A DNA stretch of 64,000 nt from Silvimonas iriomotensis (GTDB taxonomy: Bacteria > Pseudomonadota > Gammaproteobacteria > Burkholderiales > Chitinibacteraceae), in contig NZ_BMLX01000001.1 of NCBI RefSeq assembly GCF_014645535.1, positions 117,169 through 181,168 on the forward strand, read 5' to 3'. A program made the translations under genes and the position numbers. Under the pieces are notes generated by a model that was not told the origin of the DNA, did no database searches, and worked only from the letters and a program-made list of their open reading frames with translations. Numbering within the stretch: position 1 is the stretch's first letter; each line of letters opens with the position of its first letter. Of the stretch, positions 22,851 to 32,209 are shown piece after piece.

Positions 22851-24827
22851 TTAAAGACCAATCAATGCATCGGACTTCATGGTATCGAGAATACCGATCG
22901 ATCCAAGCACACTGACGTGATGCGTGTCGTTATATAGTGATCTGTCGCCATCTTTGAAATTGCAATCACGTTCTTTGCAAAAGAAAGATGCGGGATCAAA
23001 TATCAGGATTTGCGGATGATTTTTCTTGATGGCAGAGACTTCGGCCAGATAGGTTTTCCGTGCTTCGTCGTTTTCTTCTTTGCTGATTGAGCACGCTCTG
23101 GGATATCCAGGATCAGTAGCGGGCCGGAAAGAAAACGGCAGTTTTTGAAGGCACAGCCTGGGGTCATTCTTCAAGTGCGGAACATCAATGAAATAGACGA
23201 CTTTCTTTCCTGTTTCAAGCAGGCGGTCGATCATGTAATCATTGCCGATTTCAAAGGCTTTCTGTTCAGAAATTCCTTTTCCATCCTGATAGTAAGCATA
23301 GCGTGAGTCCGGGGTATCCGGCCGGTAATTGACAAGGATGATCTCCTTGATTGAATCAAACTGTTTTGCCGCCTTGATCACTTCATTGGCAATGGCCGGG
23401 CACGTGTTGCCATAAGAGTTTTTAAAAGCTGGAATATAGCTCAGGTTAGGGTAAAGTGGACAGGAATATCCGGATATCAATAACGAATCAAGATTAAATT
23501 CTTTTCCGTATATGGATGAATAAAGTGCCATGGCATGGCTGTCACCGGCAAAAAGAATTTTTGGATGCTGTGAATTGGTAACACAGACTTCTTCGGGTAT
23601 TTCAGACAAGCCCAATAGATTCTGGCAGCTTTTGTCCGTGCTATGAATGGCAGCAAATTTGACTGTTTTCCCGAATACAACCAGATCCCTGCTGTTGTAC
23701 GGCAGGCGATTTTCAAAGCCATTGCTGGTGATGCCGGAAACCCCCAGTACAACGACAATCAAACTGAAGGCTGCACTATTGATAAAAATAGTCTTGCGCT
23801 CGAATTTCTGGCGGTTTCTGAACGGCGTCTCTACAAATTTCCATGCAAGGTAAGCCAGCATGAAAGAAACCAGGGTGAGGATCAGCATCAGTGCCGTACT
23901 GGGGCGATCCAGGAAAATGATACGGGTAAAGGCAAACAAGGGCTGATGCCAGAGATAAGCGCTATAACTGATCAGCCCGATGCCGACCATTACCGGGCTT
24001 CCCAGAAGGCGGCCGACCAGCGTTTCCGGCCTTGAGAACAAGATAATCAGCGCCGCTCCAACCGTTGGCACAAGGGTATACAAACTGGGAAACGGGATGC
24101 TGGCATTGTAAAAGAACACGGCAAACAAAATGAGCAGTAACCCGAGGAGGCTGGCCATGTGATGCAGCCGGGTTGCAGAATCACTTGCCCTGGCGCGAGC
24201 CAGATAAAAGGCGGTAAATGAGCCGATCATTAACTCCCAGCTGCGCCCAGGTAGCAGATAGAAGGTCGCTATCGGATTTCTTGGATAATAAACCTCTGCC
24301 AGCGTCAGGCTTGCCAGAAAGATGAAACCGAGAAAAATCAGCACGGTACGTTTCCCGAAGCGCCACATAAGCAGCAACAAAACGGGAAAGAAAACATAAA
24401 ACTGTTCTTCCACCGCCAGACTCCAGGTATGAAGCAGCGGGTTCAATTCTGCAGACGGGTCAAAATATCCGCCCTTGAATGCAAAAAAGAAGTTGGATGA
24501 GAAAGTGCATACCGCAATCAGGCTTTGGGAAAACCGGTTCATGTCTGATGGCAGTAACCATAGCCACGCAAATGGAAAACACGTAAGAAGCACCAGGAAC
24601 AAGGCCGGTAGAATACGTCTGGCCCGGCGCTCGTAAAATTTGATAATGGAAAAACTTCCGGTATCCAGTTCAGCAATAATGATGCTGGTAATCAGGTAGC
24701 CGCTGATGACAAAAAAGATATCTACGCCTATAAACCCGCCATTGAAAAACTGAAAGCCCGCATGGAAAAAAATGACGGGAACGACGGCAAGTGCTCTCAG
24801 TCCATCTATATCCCGCCTGTATTTCAT
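22851..24827 (-). CDS. OafA/YrhL-type acyltransferase with C-terminal SGNH domain
   Basis: A 658-residue membrane enzyme. It opens with YRRDIDGLRALAVVPVIFFH, the hallmark of acyltransferase-3 proteins. About ten membrane helices follow (to about 360), then a periplasmic SGNH hydrolase domain with GDSH near 426 and DTHH near 634. Such enzymes O-acetylate lipopolysaccharide O-antigen, peptidoglycan or exopolysaccharide: the membrane part brings acetyl groups across and the SGNH part transfers them. Its base composition is clearly more AT-rich than the neighbours, suggesting horizontal gain, as is common for surface-modification genes. GGAG precedes the ATG. Confidence 0.93.
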   Translation of the reverse strand: MKYRRDIDGLRALAVVPVIFFHAGFQFFNGGFIGVDIFFVISGYLITSIIIAELDTGSFSIIKFYERRARRILPALFLVLLTCFPFAWLWLLPSDMNRFSQSLIAVCTFSSNFFFAFKGGYFDPSAELNPLLHTWSLAVEEQFYVFFPVLLLLMWRFGKRTVLIFLGFIFLASLTLAEVYYPRNPIATFYLLPGRSWELMIGSFTAFYLARARASDSATRLHHMASLLGLLLILFAVFFYNASIPFPSLYTLVPTVGAALIILFSRPETLVGRLLGSPVMVGIGLISYSAYLWHQPLFAFTRIIFLDRPSTALMLILTLVSFMLAYLAWKFVETPFRNRQKFERKTIFINSAAFSLIVVVLGVSGITSNGFENRLPYNSRDLVVFGKTVKFAAIHSTDKSCQNLLGLSEIPEEVCVTNSQHPKILFAGDSHAMALYSSIYGKEFNLDSLLISGYSCPLYPNLSYIPAFKNSYGNTCPAIANEVIKAAKQFDSIKEIILVNYRPDTPDSRYAYYQDGKGISEQKAFEIGNDYMIDRLLETGKKVVYFIDVPHLKNDPRLCLQKLPFSFRPATDPGYPRACSISKEENDEARKTYLAEVSAIKKNHPQILIFDPASFFCKERDCNFKDGDRSLYNDTHHVSVLGSIGILDTMKSDALIGL

Positions 24828-25151
24828 GTTGAAATGCTCCGGTGGAATGCCTGTTCAAGGTAATCAACACGATTGTTGCCGGCGCCAGAAGCCCGCCGGA
24901 AAACAAATTCAATGACGGATTGCGCTGGTTGGTGGCCGCACTCCATCAAGGTGCCCGGTGGGCACCTTGGGGCTGACCATACAAGTCATGCTGCAACCGC
25001 ACATCCTGTGCAGTATTGGAAAATTTTCTGGCTTTTGCCATACCGTTTGCTGGCCGGAAAATGTGGGTTCACACCCAAAGCAGGGTTTGACCCATCGCTG
25101 CGCGTTTCCAGGTAGAGGCAGCCCGCCCGGCGTGGCGGGCTGCATCCCTGG
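24828..25151. other. Intergenic stretch with clpP terminator
   Basis: 324 bp with no gene. The only clear structure is an inverted repeat, GCAGCCCGCC (25118-25127) with GGCGGGCTGC (25134-25143), just past the clpP stop, which probably forms its terminator hairpin. Confidence 0.6.
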
Positions 25152-25775
25152 TTACCGGCCGTAATGCGCCTCGCGCGCGACCAGCACATGATCAATCAGG
25201 CCGTATTGCGCGCCTTCTGCGGCAGACATGTAATGGTCGCGGTCCAGGTCTTTCTCGATCTGTTCAACCGTGCGCCCGGTGCGCTCGGCATAAATACTGT
25301 TAAGCCGATGACGCAAATACAGCACTTCACGCGCCTGGATTTCAATATCGGCCGCCACGCCCTGGGCGCCGCCAGAGGGCTGATGCAGCATCAGCCGGGC
25401 ATTGGGCAAGGCGTAGCGCTTGCCGATCGCCCCTGCGGCCAGCAAGAACGAACCCATACTGGCCGCCATGCCGGTACACAACGTGGACACGTCGGGCTTG
25501 ATGAACTGCATGGTGTCGTACACGGCCATGCCCGCATACACCGAACCGCCCGGCGAATTGATATACAGTGAAATGTCCTTGTCGGGGTTTTCTGATTCCA
25601 GAAACAGTAGCTGCGCGACAACCAGATTGGCCGATTGCTCGGTGACTTCACCTACCAGGAAAATGACCCGCTCTTTTAGCAAGCGGGAGAAAATGTCGTA
25701 GGCGCGTTCACCGCCGCCGGTTTGTTCAATGACGGTGGGCACAAGGCCTAGTCCGCGGGGAAAATAAGAAGCCAT
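25152..25775 (-). CDS. clpP: ATP-dependent Clp protease proteolytic subunit
   Basis: 207 residues, the exact length of canonical ClpP. The catalytic triad is complete: Ser106 (GMAASMGSF), His131 (LMLHQPSGG) and Asp180 (DLDRDHYMS). It forms the tetradecameric chamber that degrades substrates delivered by ClpX or ClpA. No tig or clpX is adjacent, unlike the usual tig-clpP-clpX operon, so this is likely an extra, stand-alone copy. It lies divergent from an ECF sigma factor. Confidence 0.95.
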   Translation of the reverse strand: MASYFPRGLGLVPTVIEQTGGGERAYDIFSRLLKERVIFLVGEVTEQSANLVVAQLLFLESENPDKDISLYINSPGGSVYAGMAVYDTMQFIKPDVSTLCTGMAASMGSFLLAAGAIGKRYALPNARLMLHQPSGGAQGVAADIEIQAREVLYLRHRLNSIYAERTGRTVEQIEKDLDRDHYMSAAEGAQYGLIDHVLVAREAHYGR

Positions 25776-25928
25776 GATGGTCCTTGTGTAGGCTGCCGGG
25801 AAGATCTCCCGCCCGCTTGACGCCCGGAACCGGAGGCCGCGTGACCGTACAAAAAAAATAAACCGGCGCTGTCACGTCCGTACGCTGGCAGACGTCATGT
25901 GACAACCCCTCTACCCGTGGAGAAAGCC

Positions 25929-26624
25929 ATGCCGCAGCAGATTACCGATACCGATGGCGCCCTCTTTGAGCGCCTGCGCCCGCGCCTGATTGCCATCAGC
26001 CGACGCGTTGTGGGCAGCGAGGCCGAAGCCGAAGAGATCGTGCAAGACTGTTTTCTGCGCTGGCAAAACGCCGAACGGGCTGCGCTCAATACGCCGGTGG
26101 CCTGGCTCACCACCGTGGTCCGGCACCAGTCCATAGACCGCCTGCGCAAGCGCACGCGCGACACCCTGGCCGCGCACGCCGCGCTGGATCTGACACCGGC
26201 GGCATCGGTCGCGGCGCCAGAACATGACCTGCTGCGCCGTGCCGAACTGGGCGAGGCGCTGGCGCATTTGCTGGCCCGGCTGACCCCGGCAGAACGACTG
26301 ACGCTGGTGCTGCATGAAGTCTTCGAGTGTGAACACGCTGACATCGCCCAAGTGCTGGGGACCAAACCCGTGAACACCCGCCAGCACCTGGCGCGCGCCC
26401 GCCGCCGTTTGCGGCAGGCAGATAACGACACCGCGCTACCTGCCCATGAGCAACCAGGCGCAGAACACATCCAGCGCTTTCAGCGCGCGCTGACCAGCCT
26501 GGACGTGCCGGCGCTACTCACCTTGCTGGGCGAACCAGTCGCCTTGCATGCCGGGACGCAACCTCAGCCTGGGATGCGGGCCTGTGCCAACGATGGTGGC
26601 TATGGCGTGCTGATGGCCGCGTAG
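25929..26624 (+). CDS. ECF sigma factor, SigJ/ECF41-like, with shortened C-terminus
   Basis: About 231 residues. Region 2 lies at about 10-80 (SEAEAEEIVQDCFLRWQNA; VAWLTTVVRHQSIDRLRKR) and region 4 at about 105-165 (TPAERLTLVLHEVFECEHADIAQ). ECF41 factors normally carry a SnoaL-like C-terminal domain of about 100 residues; here only about 60 follow region 4, beginning with a truncated version (FQRALTSLDVPALLTLLGEPVALHA). The ATG at 25929 has GGAG seven bases upstream; the frame starts earlier at 25899. A shortened regulatory domain may alter control. Confidence 0.88.
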   Translation: MPQQITDTDGALFERLRPRLIAISRRVVGSEAEAEEIVQDCFLRWQNAERAALNTPVAWLTTVVRHQSIDRLRKRTRDTLAAHAALDLTPAASVAAPEHDLLRRAELGEALAHLLARLTPAERLTLVLHEVFECEHADIAQVLGTKPVNTRQHLARARRRLRQADNDTALPAHEQPGAEHIQRFQRALTSLDVPALLTLLGEPVALHAGTQPQPGMRACANDGGYGVLMAA

Positions 26625-26712
26625 GGCAGGGCGTGGTTTTGCAACAGCGCAGGCCTTTGCGCAAGAAGCCGCGCGGTCGGTGTCATTGGCCGTGGGTTAA
26701 ATGATGTGCAAT

Positions 26713-26744
26713 GAAAAAGCCACCGCCCAGGCGGTGGCTTTTTC
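26713..26744. terminator. Rho-independent terminator after the ECF sigma gene
   Basis: The stem GAAAAAGCCACCGC pairs with GCGGTGGCTTTTTC around a 4-base loop. A and T runs flank it on both sides, so it can work in both directions. Confidence 0.9.
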
Positions 26745-27096
26745 ATGTCTTTGCTACTAGCTACCAGTGTAAGCGCGCCGGGTAAGCAAGAGCTTGCTTG
26801 CGAGTCTTCTCACCGTGGGGTGGCTTGCTTATCACCATCGTCACGCCCTGGCACCACTCCTAGGAGTGGCTATCGTATTTATTGATATGTCGTATTGAGG
26901 CGCATCAATTTTTAATGACGCGGGAGGAAACAGCGCTGGTTCTATCAAGGTATTTCTTCTGGGAGTTTGAAGACTACCAACCTTGATTTTGCTGGTATTT
27001 AGCGGGGTGTTAACCTGTCATGGCCTGCTGGACATTGTGCACCTGTGCACGGGCCACGCATATCGTCCCGACAAAACCTTGAAAAGTCAGGTGCCT
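26745..27096. other. Intergenic stretch with repeated GCTTGCTTA half-sites
   Basis: About 350 bp upstream of a small conserved gene. A perfect interrupted palindrome AAGCAAG-AG-CTTGCTT lies at 26784-26799, and a further copy of GGCTTGCTTATC follows around 26822. This could be an operator or hairpin. The remainder shows nothing recognisable. Confidence 0.35.
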
Positions 27097-27396
27097 ATGG
27101 AATCATTGGAAATGAGTCGGTGTTTGAGATTGTCGCTACAGCGAGCTTTACTTGGCAACATCACACCAAATATAAGGGCTATAACAGGTCATATTGAAGT
27201 CGGAAAAATCAGATTGGGTTTCTACTTTCATGGAGTGATTGACGATGATAGTAGAGAAAATGCTTCGATCGTGGAAACAGAAGTGATCGCTGATTTTGAT
27301 GAAAGCTTTCATGTTGATACGTTGGTGCAAAGAGTGGATTTTCCAGAAGTAATGGAAATTGGCGACGATTTATTGGTTTATCTGAGAAAAGAGTAA
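27097..27396 (+). CDS. Small conserved protein, widespread family of unknown function
   Basis: 99 residues from the ATG at 27097. The pattern RALLGNITPNIRAI...VETEVIADFDE...DFPEVMEIGDDLLVYLRKE matches a family of about 95-100 residues that I recognise as widespread in bacteria, often in accessory regions and near toxin loci, but without an assigned function. It is AT-richer than the neighbours and sits alone beside a dead IS3 element, in line with horizontal gain. An immunity-type role is possible but unproven. The reading frame stays open upstream to 26983. Confidence 0.7.
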   Translation: MESLEMSRCLRLSLQRALLGNITPNIRAITGHIEVGKIRLGFYFHGVIDDDSRENASIVETEVIADFDESFHVDTLVQRVDFPEVMEIGDDLLVYLRKE

Positions 27397-27489
27397 ATAA
27401 TTTGCAGCCGGCGATGCCCCCCGGTTTCAGTAGCACACAGCCTTGGAGTCCGGGGTTAATTGAACCGGGTTTGTTGCCAGTTGCCTGGC

Positions 27490-27960
27490 ATGCGGACGGC
27501 GTCAGGCCAGCCAGCTACGTCTTGGGTCTTTCCTCGTTGTATTTCGGTTGCCATGTTTCAATCGGTGCGAGTACAGGGCAACCTCGTTCATCCAATCATT
27601 CTTCTCGGTATCGCCCATGAAGTGATTTGATAAAGGCATTCTGGTTCGGTTTGCCGGGTTATATCTGGCATTGCTGCACACCACGCTGATGAGCTCGGGT
27701 CGGTATGGCCCGACCGCAGAATTCCTTGCCATTGTCATTCCGGATCATTGGGTCAGCCCTCATGTTTTGCGCAGCCAGTCCACATTCCGGCTGAGTGGCT
27801 CGCCCGCGATGGCGCTCTCAGTGACGATGGCAATGGATGCCCGCGTCGCGTCGTCGATGATGGTCAGTCATTGACGACTTGTCCTTCGGTGATCCGGTCG
27901 AACACGAAACCTGTCGACCATACCTATTGCTTACAACTATCCCGCCCGAGCCCCGCAGAC
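27490..27960 (-). pseudogene. Decayed IS3-family (IS407-like) transposase OrfB fragment
   Basis: On the minus strand, pieces of the DDE integrase domain are recognisable across frameshifts and stops: WSTGFVFDRITEGQV, LTIIDDATRASIAIV, DNGKEFCGRA, PGKPNQNAFIKS and YNEERPKT. These match the rve region of IS407-group OrfB proteins. The first catalytic Asp (usually WSMDF) is Gly here and the final catalytic Glu (usually YIESFNG) is Lys, so the copy is dead even apart from the frameshifts. OrfA and the terminal repeats are not seen. Confidence 0.85.
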
Positions 27961-28362
27961 CTCCGCCATTCCCGCAATCAAGACCTCTCAAGCCGCGCCT
28001 GCCCTATGTTTGTGTCTCACTTGGTACTACAGCCATGAAAGCGATTTCAAACCTGGGTTCCTCAAACCGGCCTGCTGCGGTGCAACGAAAAAACAACGCC
28101 TAACATGTTGAATCCTGGTTGTATTTTTATTTTTCCAGCGTGGTGCATATCGCCGCCATTGATGCACTGAAATTGAACGTTCGTCGGCTGTACACGTGTA
28201 GTTAAGTTTAACCAGTTACGGCTGTATTCCGCATTGTCAGTCAATTTGTGTGCTGGCGAACGCTTGCCGTAGGGTAATGCATTTACTTGTGTCAGTTTCC
28301 GGTTCAAACAACCATGAACACGATTTCATGGAAGTACGACCTGAACTGGAGAGACAATAAAA
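27961..28362. other. Intergenic stretch upstream of the exported glucanase-like gene
   Basis: About 400 bp, AT-rich from 28080. No gene is visible. It probably contains the promoter of the next gene, and GGAGAGACAATAAAA stands just before its start codon. Confidence 0.4.
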
Positions 28363-30957
28363 ATGCATGGCAACAACCAGTATTTAACCGGCCGGCAGCG
28401 CTTGCTGGCATTGGCAATGGCAACCATCACGGCCATTCCGGCGCCGTTGGTGACTGTGGGTCTGGTGGCGATTTCTCCCGCAGCGCATGCGGCGGCGACC
28501 ACGGGCTACACACAGCTTGCCGGCGGCCAGGTGCAGTTCTATGTGAACGGCGCGGCCTGGGTGGATATCCACTACACCGTTGCCGGTGGTGGCCAGTTGA
28601 ATGTGCGCATGACCAATAGCGGCACCAACAACACCTACACCGTGACCGGGATTCCCAATGGCGCGGTGGTGACGTATTCGTTCACGATTGGCGCCAGCGA
28701 TGGGTCTGCCACGGATACGGCAACGTCCAGCTTTACCTATACCGGCGCGGCCGCTACTCCGACGCCGACGCCTGCGCCGACACCGGCCCCCACACCCGCG
28801 CCGACGCCTGCGCCCACGCCAGCCCCGACACCGGCCCCAACGCCTGCGCCGACACCGTCCGCAAGCTATGGTGCAACGCAGTTGAGCGGCGGTGTGGTCG
28901 CGTTTTATGCCAATGGCGGGACCTGGGCGGATATCCATTACACGGTCAATGGCGGTGGTCAGCTTAATGTGCGCATGACCAATAGCGGCACCAACAACAC
29001 GTACCAGATCACCGGCGTGCCGGCGAATGCCACGATCGTGTATTCGTTCACCATCGGCCAGGCCGATGGCTCCGCCGCGGATACCCCGCAGCAGACGTTC
29101 ACCTATACCGGCTCTGGCGCGACGCCAACACCGACGCCGGCCCCCACACCGGCACCGACGCCAGCGCCTACTCCGGCGCCTACTCCGGCGCCCACGCCGA
29201 CACCTGCGCCAACCCCGGCCCCGACACCCACGCCGGCACCGTCACCGACGTCTGACACGCCGAACTTCGGCCCCAATGTGCAGATTTTTGACACCAGCAC
29301 GCCTATCGGCACGATCCAGACTGCGCTGAACAATGCCTTCAGCCCGCAAGTGAACAACCCCAATGCGCAGTTTGGCTCGCAACGTTATGCCTTCCTGTTC
29401 AAGCCGGGCACGTATAGCGGCGTTTACGCCAACCTGGGTTTTTACATGTCGGTCATGGGCTTGGGCCAGCATCCGGACGATGTGACGCTGACCGGCAATG
29501 TGAATGTCGATAGCGGCTGGAACTACGGCGATACGTCCAATGCCACGCAGAACTTCTGGCGCTCGGCAGAAAACATGGCGATCGTGCCGGATGGCGGTAC
29601 CGATCGCTGGGCGGTTTCGCAAGCGGCGCCGATGCGTCGTATCCACATCGTGGGTAACCTCACGCTCGGGCCTTCCAACCAGGGTGATGGCCAGGGCTAT
29701 GCCAGCGGTGGCTATATTGCCGACAGCAAGGTTGATGGCCAGATCACCTCGGGTTCGCAACAGCAGTGGTACACCCGTGACAGCAATATCGGTGGTTGGC
29801 AAAACGGCGTGTGGAACATGGTGTTCTCTGGCGTAGCAGGCGCACCGGCCCAGTCGTTCCCGGCGGTGTATGGCTCTGCCAATCCGTACACCACGCTGGC
29901 TACCACGCCGGTCTCCCGCGACAAGCCTTATCTGTATTTCGATTCGTCCTCGGGCAAGTACCTGGTGTTCGTGCCGTCCTTGCGTACCAATGCATCGGGC
30001 GCAAGCTGGGTGAGCGGTTCCACGGCGGGCACAGCCATTCCGATGAGCCAGTTCTATGTAGCGATGCCGACAGACACCGCGGCCACCATCAACGCGGCGC
30101 TGGCCCAGGGTCTGAACCTGTTCTTTACGCCAGGTACGTATCAGTTGTCGGCGCCGATCCATATCACCCGGGCTGACACCGTGGTGCTGGGTATTGGCTT
30201 CCCCACGCTGGTGCCCAACAACGGCGTGAACGCCATGCAGGTGGATGACGTCAACGGCGTGCGCATTGCCGGCCTGCTGTTTGATGCCGGCACGGTGAAC
30301 AGCGCATCGTTGCTGACCGTGGGTGCGGCTGGTTCATCGGCATCGCATGCTTCTGATCCGACCTCGATCCAGGACGTGTACTTCCGTATCGGTGGCGCTG
30401 TGGCAGGCAAGGCCACCAATAGCCTGACGGTGAACAGCAACAACGTGATCATCGATCACATCTGGGCATGGCGCGCCGACCATGGCGTATCGCCCACCGG
30501 GTGGACGGTGAACACGGCCGACACGGGCGTGATTGTGAACGGCAATAACGTGCTGGCGACCGGCTTGTTTGTTGAGCACTACCAGAAGTACAACGTGGTG
30601 TGGAACGGCCAGGGCGGCGAGACGATCTTCTTCCAGAACGAACTGCCGTACGACGTACCTGACCAGGCCTCATGGATGAGCACATCGACCAATAATGGCT
30701 ACCCGGCCTATTACGTGGCCAGCAATGTGACATCCCATACGGGCTACGGTCTGGGCAGCTACTGCTACTTCAACGTGAACCCTGCGGTGAATGAAAACCA
30801 CAGTTTTGAAGTGCCCAATGTGTCCGGTGTATCGCTGCATGATGTGTTCACCGTATCGCTGGGCGGCGTGGGCACCATCACGCACGTGGTCAACAACGTA
30901 GGTTCTACCGCGCAGGGCACGTCGACCCAACCGCAGAACGTGCAGAACTATCCCTGA
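28363..30957 (+). CDS. Exported beta-helix glucanase-like protein with two CBM56-like modules
   Basis: 864 residues: a signal peptide (about 1-45, ending SPAAHAA); CBM56-like module A (about 47-125); a Thr-Pro-Ala linker (about 128-162); module B (about 165-245); a second linker (about 247-290); and a large right-handed beta-helix-type domain (about 292-864). The modules share WVDIHYTV.GGGQLNVRMTN, the pattern of beta-1,3-glucan-binding CBM56. The catalytic part (FGPNVQIFDTS; QRYAFLFKPGTYSGVY; NFWRSAENMAIVPDGGTDRW) resembles secreted bacterial proteins often labelled as discoidin-type or as GH55/GH87 glucanases. I infer a secreted beta-glucan hydrolase acting on fungal, oomycete or algal walls; the exact GH family is uncertain. 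The gene is monocistronic. Confidence 0.8.
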   Translation: MHGNNQYLTGRQRLLALAMATITAIPAPLVTVGLVAISPAAHAAATTGYTQLAGGQVQFYVNGAAWVDIHYTVAGGGQLNVRMTNSGTNNTYTVTGIPNGAVVTYSFTIGASDGSATDTATSSFTYTGAAATPTPTPAPTPAPTPAPTPAPTPAPTPAPTPAPTPSASYGATQLSGGVVAFYANGGTWADIHYTVNGGGQLNVRMTNSGTNNTYQITGVPANATIVYSFTIGQADGSAADTPQQTFTYTGSGATPTPTPAPTPAPTPAPTPAPTPAPTPTPAPTPAPTPTPAPSPTSDTPNFGPNVQIFDTSTPIGTIQTALNNAFSPQVNNPNAQFGSQRYAFLFKPGTYSGVYANLGFYMSVMGLGQHPDDVTLTGNVNVDSGWNYGDTSNATQNFWRSAENMAIVPDGGTDRWAVSQAAPMRRIHIVGNLTLGPSNQGDGQGYASGGYIADSKVDGQITSGSQQQWYTRDSNIGGWQNGVWNMVFSGVAGAPAQSFPAVYGSANPYTTLATTPVSRDKPYLYFDSSSGKYLVFVPSLRTNASGASWVSGSTAGTAIPMSQFYVAMPTDTAATINAALAQGLNLFFTPGTYQLSAPIHITRADTVVLGIGFPTLVPNNGVNAMQVDDVNGVRIAGLLFDAGTVNSASLLTVGAAGSSASHASDPTSIQDVYFRIGGAVAGKATNSLTVNSNNVIIDHIWAWRADHGVSPTGWTVNTADTGVIVNGNNVLATGLFVEHYQKYNVVWNGQGGETIFFQNELPYDVPDQASWMSTSTNNGYPAYYVASNVTSHTGYGLGSYCYFNVNPAVNENHSFEVPNVSGVSLHDVFTVSLGGVGTITHVVNNVGSTAQGTSTQPQNVQNYP
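28745..28860 (+). repeat. Thr-Pro-Ala linker 1, tandem coding repeat
   Basis: Tandem 12-base units encoding ThrProAlaPro repeats, joining the two carbohydrate-binding modules. It is the kind of tract that changes length by replication slippage. A second tract, at 29120-29250, joins module B to the catalytic part. Confidence 0.85.
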
Positions 30958-31022
30958 TCCGGCACTGGGTGAAACCGGGGGCTTCCCCCGGCCCACAACC
31001 ATGTCGGCCGCAGGCTGATGAG

Positions 31023-31056
31023 AAACCCCGCATCGCAAGGTGCGGGGTTTTGTTTT
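31023..31056 (+). terminator. Rho-independent terminator after the glucanase-like gene
   Basis: The 10-bp stem AAACCCCGCA with TGCGGGGTTT is followed by TTGTTTT. It lies 65 bp after the stop codon. Confidence 0.88.
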
Positions 31057-31229
31057 GCGCAGCCGCCTGGCCAGAGGCGTGCGCAGGACGCTCTATACTT
31101 CATTACACGTCTCTTGCTGAGGGCCGGAATCCGGCACGTGACAGCCGGATTTGCATCGTGGCCTGGTTGCAGCAAGACAAACTGACGCGATCCCCGACAC
31201 AACAAGGTTTGGCCTGGGAGATAACAAAC

Positions 31230-32042
31230 ATGCAGAGCAGGGCAGACCCTGAACCGCAGCACTGGCCTGTGCCGCAGGCCGCTGGCGCCGTCGCGCTGGC
31301 TGCGAGGGGGGCCCGCAATCTGCCGGACTCCCCGGCGCATGTGCGCGGCCTGCTGCTTGCACTGCTGGCATCCGGGCTGATCCATGGCCTGGCTTTTACG
31401 GTACTGGGGCCAGCGCTGAGCCACCACGAGGTCCCAATCCTGGCCGAACCGTTCACGCTGCAGATTATCCTGCCACCGCTGCAACCGCCCACCCGGCCGA
31501 CGCCAGCGCCATCTGCGCAGCCACCGCAACACCAGCAAGCCGAGCCAACGGCAGCCGCAGCGATCCCCGTACCGGCCAGGGCGCCCAGGATCTCGCCCAA
31601 CCCGCATTTGCCAACCCCGCATAGCCAGGCGGCGCAGCCGCAGCCGGTGGCAAGCCCCGCAGCGGCGCCGGCCGTATCCGTACCCCAGCCGGTCGCCGCG
31701 CCCGAACCCGCCGTTGCGGTATCCGCACCGGCGCCGCCAGTGGCAGCGGATGAACCAGTCAGCGAAGCGCGTGCGGACGCGGGGTATCTGCACAATCCGC
31801 CGCCGGTTTATCCGGATTTCGCGCAGGCGCGCGGTTGGGTGGGGCGCGTGCTGCTTAAAGTGCATGTCCTGGCGAGCGGGCGGGCGGATCAAGTTGAGTT
31901 GCAGCAATCCTGCGGCCACAAACTACTGGACGACGCGGCCCGTCGCGCGGTGCAGGAATGGGCGTTTGTACCGGCAAAGCGCGGCAATACCGCCATTGAT
32001 AGCTGGGTCAGCGTGCCGATCGACTTCAAACTGGGCCAGTAA
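31230..32042 (+). CDS. TonB family energy transducer
   Basis: 270 residues: one membrane segment (about 38-60), a proline/alanine/glutamine-rich periplasmic spacer (about 75-185), and a C-terminal TonB domain (about 185-270) with PPPVYPDFAQARGWVGRVLL and a closing VQEWAFVPAKR...DFKL. It links the proton gradient through ExbBD, which are not in this window, to outer-membrane receptors. A TonB-dependent receptor starts 167 bp downstream on the same strand, so this is probably its dedicated transducer. GGGAG precedes the ATG at 31230; the longer frame from 30969 overlaps a terminator and is unlikely. Confidence 0.92.
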   Translation: MQSRADPEPQHWPVPQAAGAVALAARGARNLPDSPAHVRGLLLALLASGLIHGLAFTVLGPALSHHEVPILAEPFTLQIILPPLQPPTRPTPAPSAQPPQHQQAEPTAAAAIPVPARAPRISPNPHLPTPHSQAAQPQPVASPAAAPAVSVPQPVAAPEPAVAVSAPAPPVAADEPVSEARADAGYLHNPPPVYPDFAQARGWVGRVLLKVHVLASGRADQVELQQSCGHKLLDDAARRAVQEWAFVPAKRGNTAIDSWVSVPIDFKLGQ

Positions 32043-32209
32043 GCTGGCAGCCCCAACCTGGTTTGCCTTTTTCCTGGCCATCATGGCGCGCGGGTGGCTG
32101 CAAATTTTCTGTGCTCATGGCCGCGCCGGCTGCTACACCTAATCCATAACCCGCGGCGTGAGGGCGCCGTAGCCAACCCACCAGTCCACCATTGCATAGG
32201 GTTTTCACC

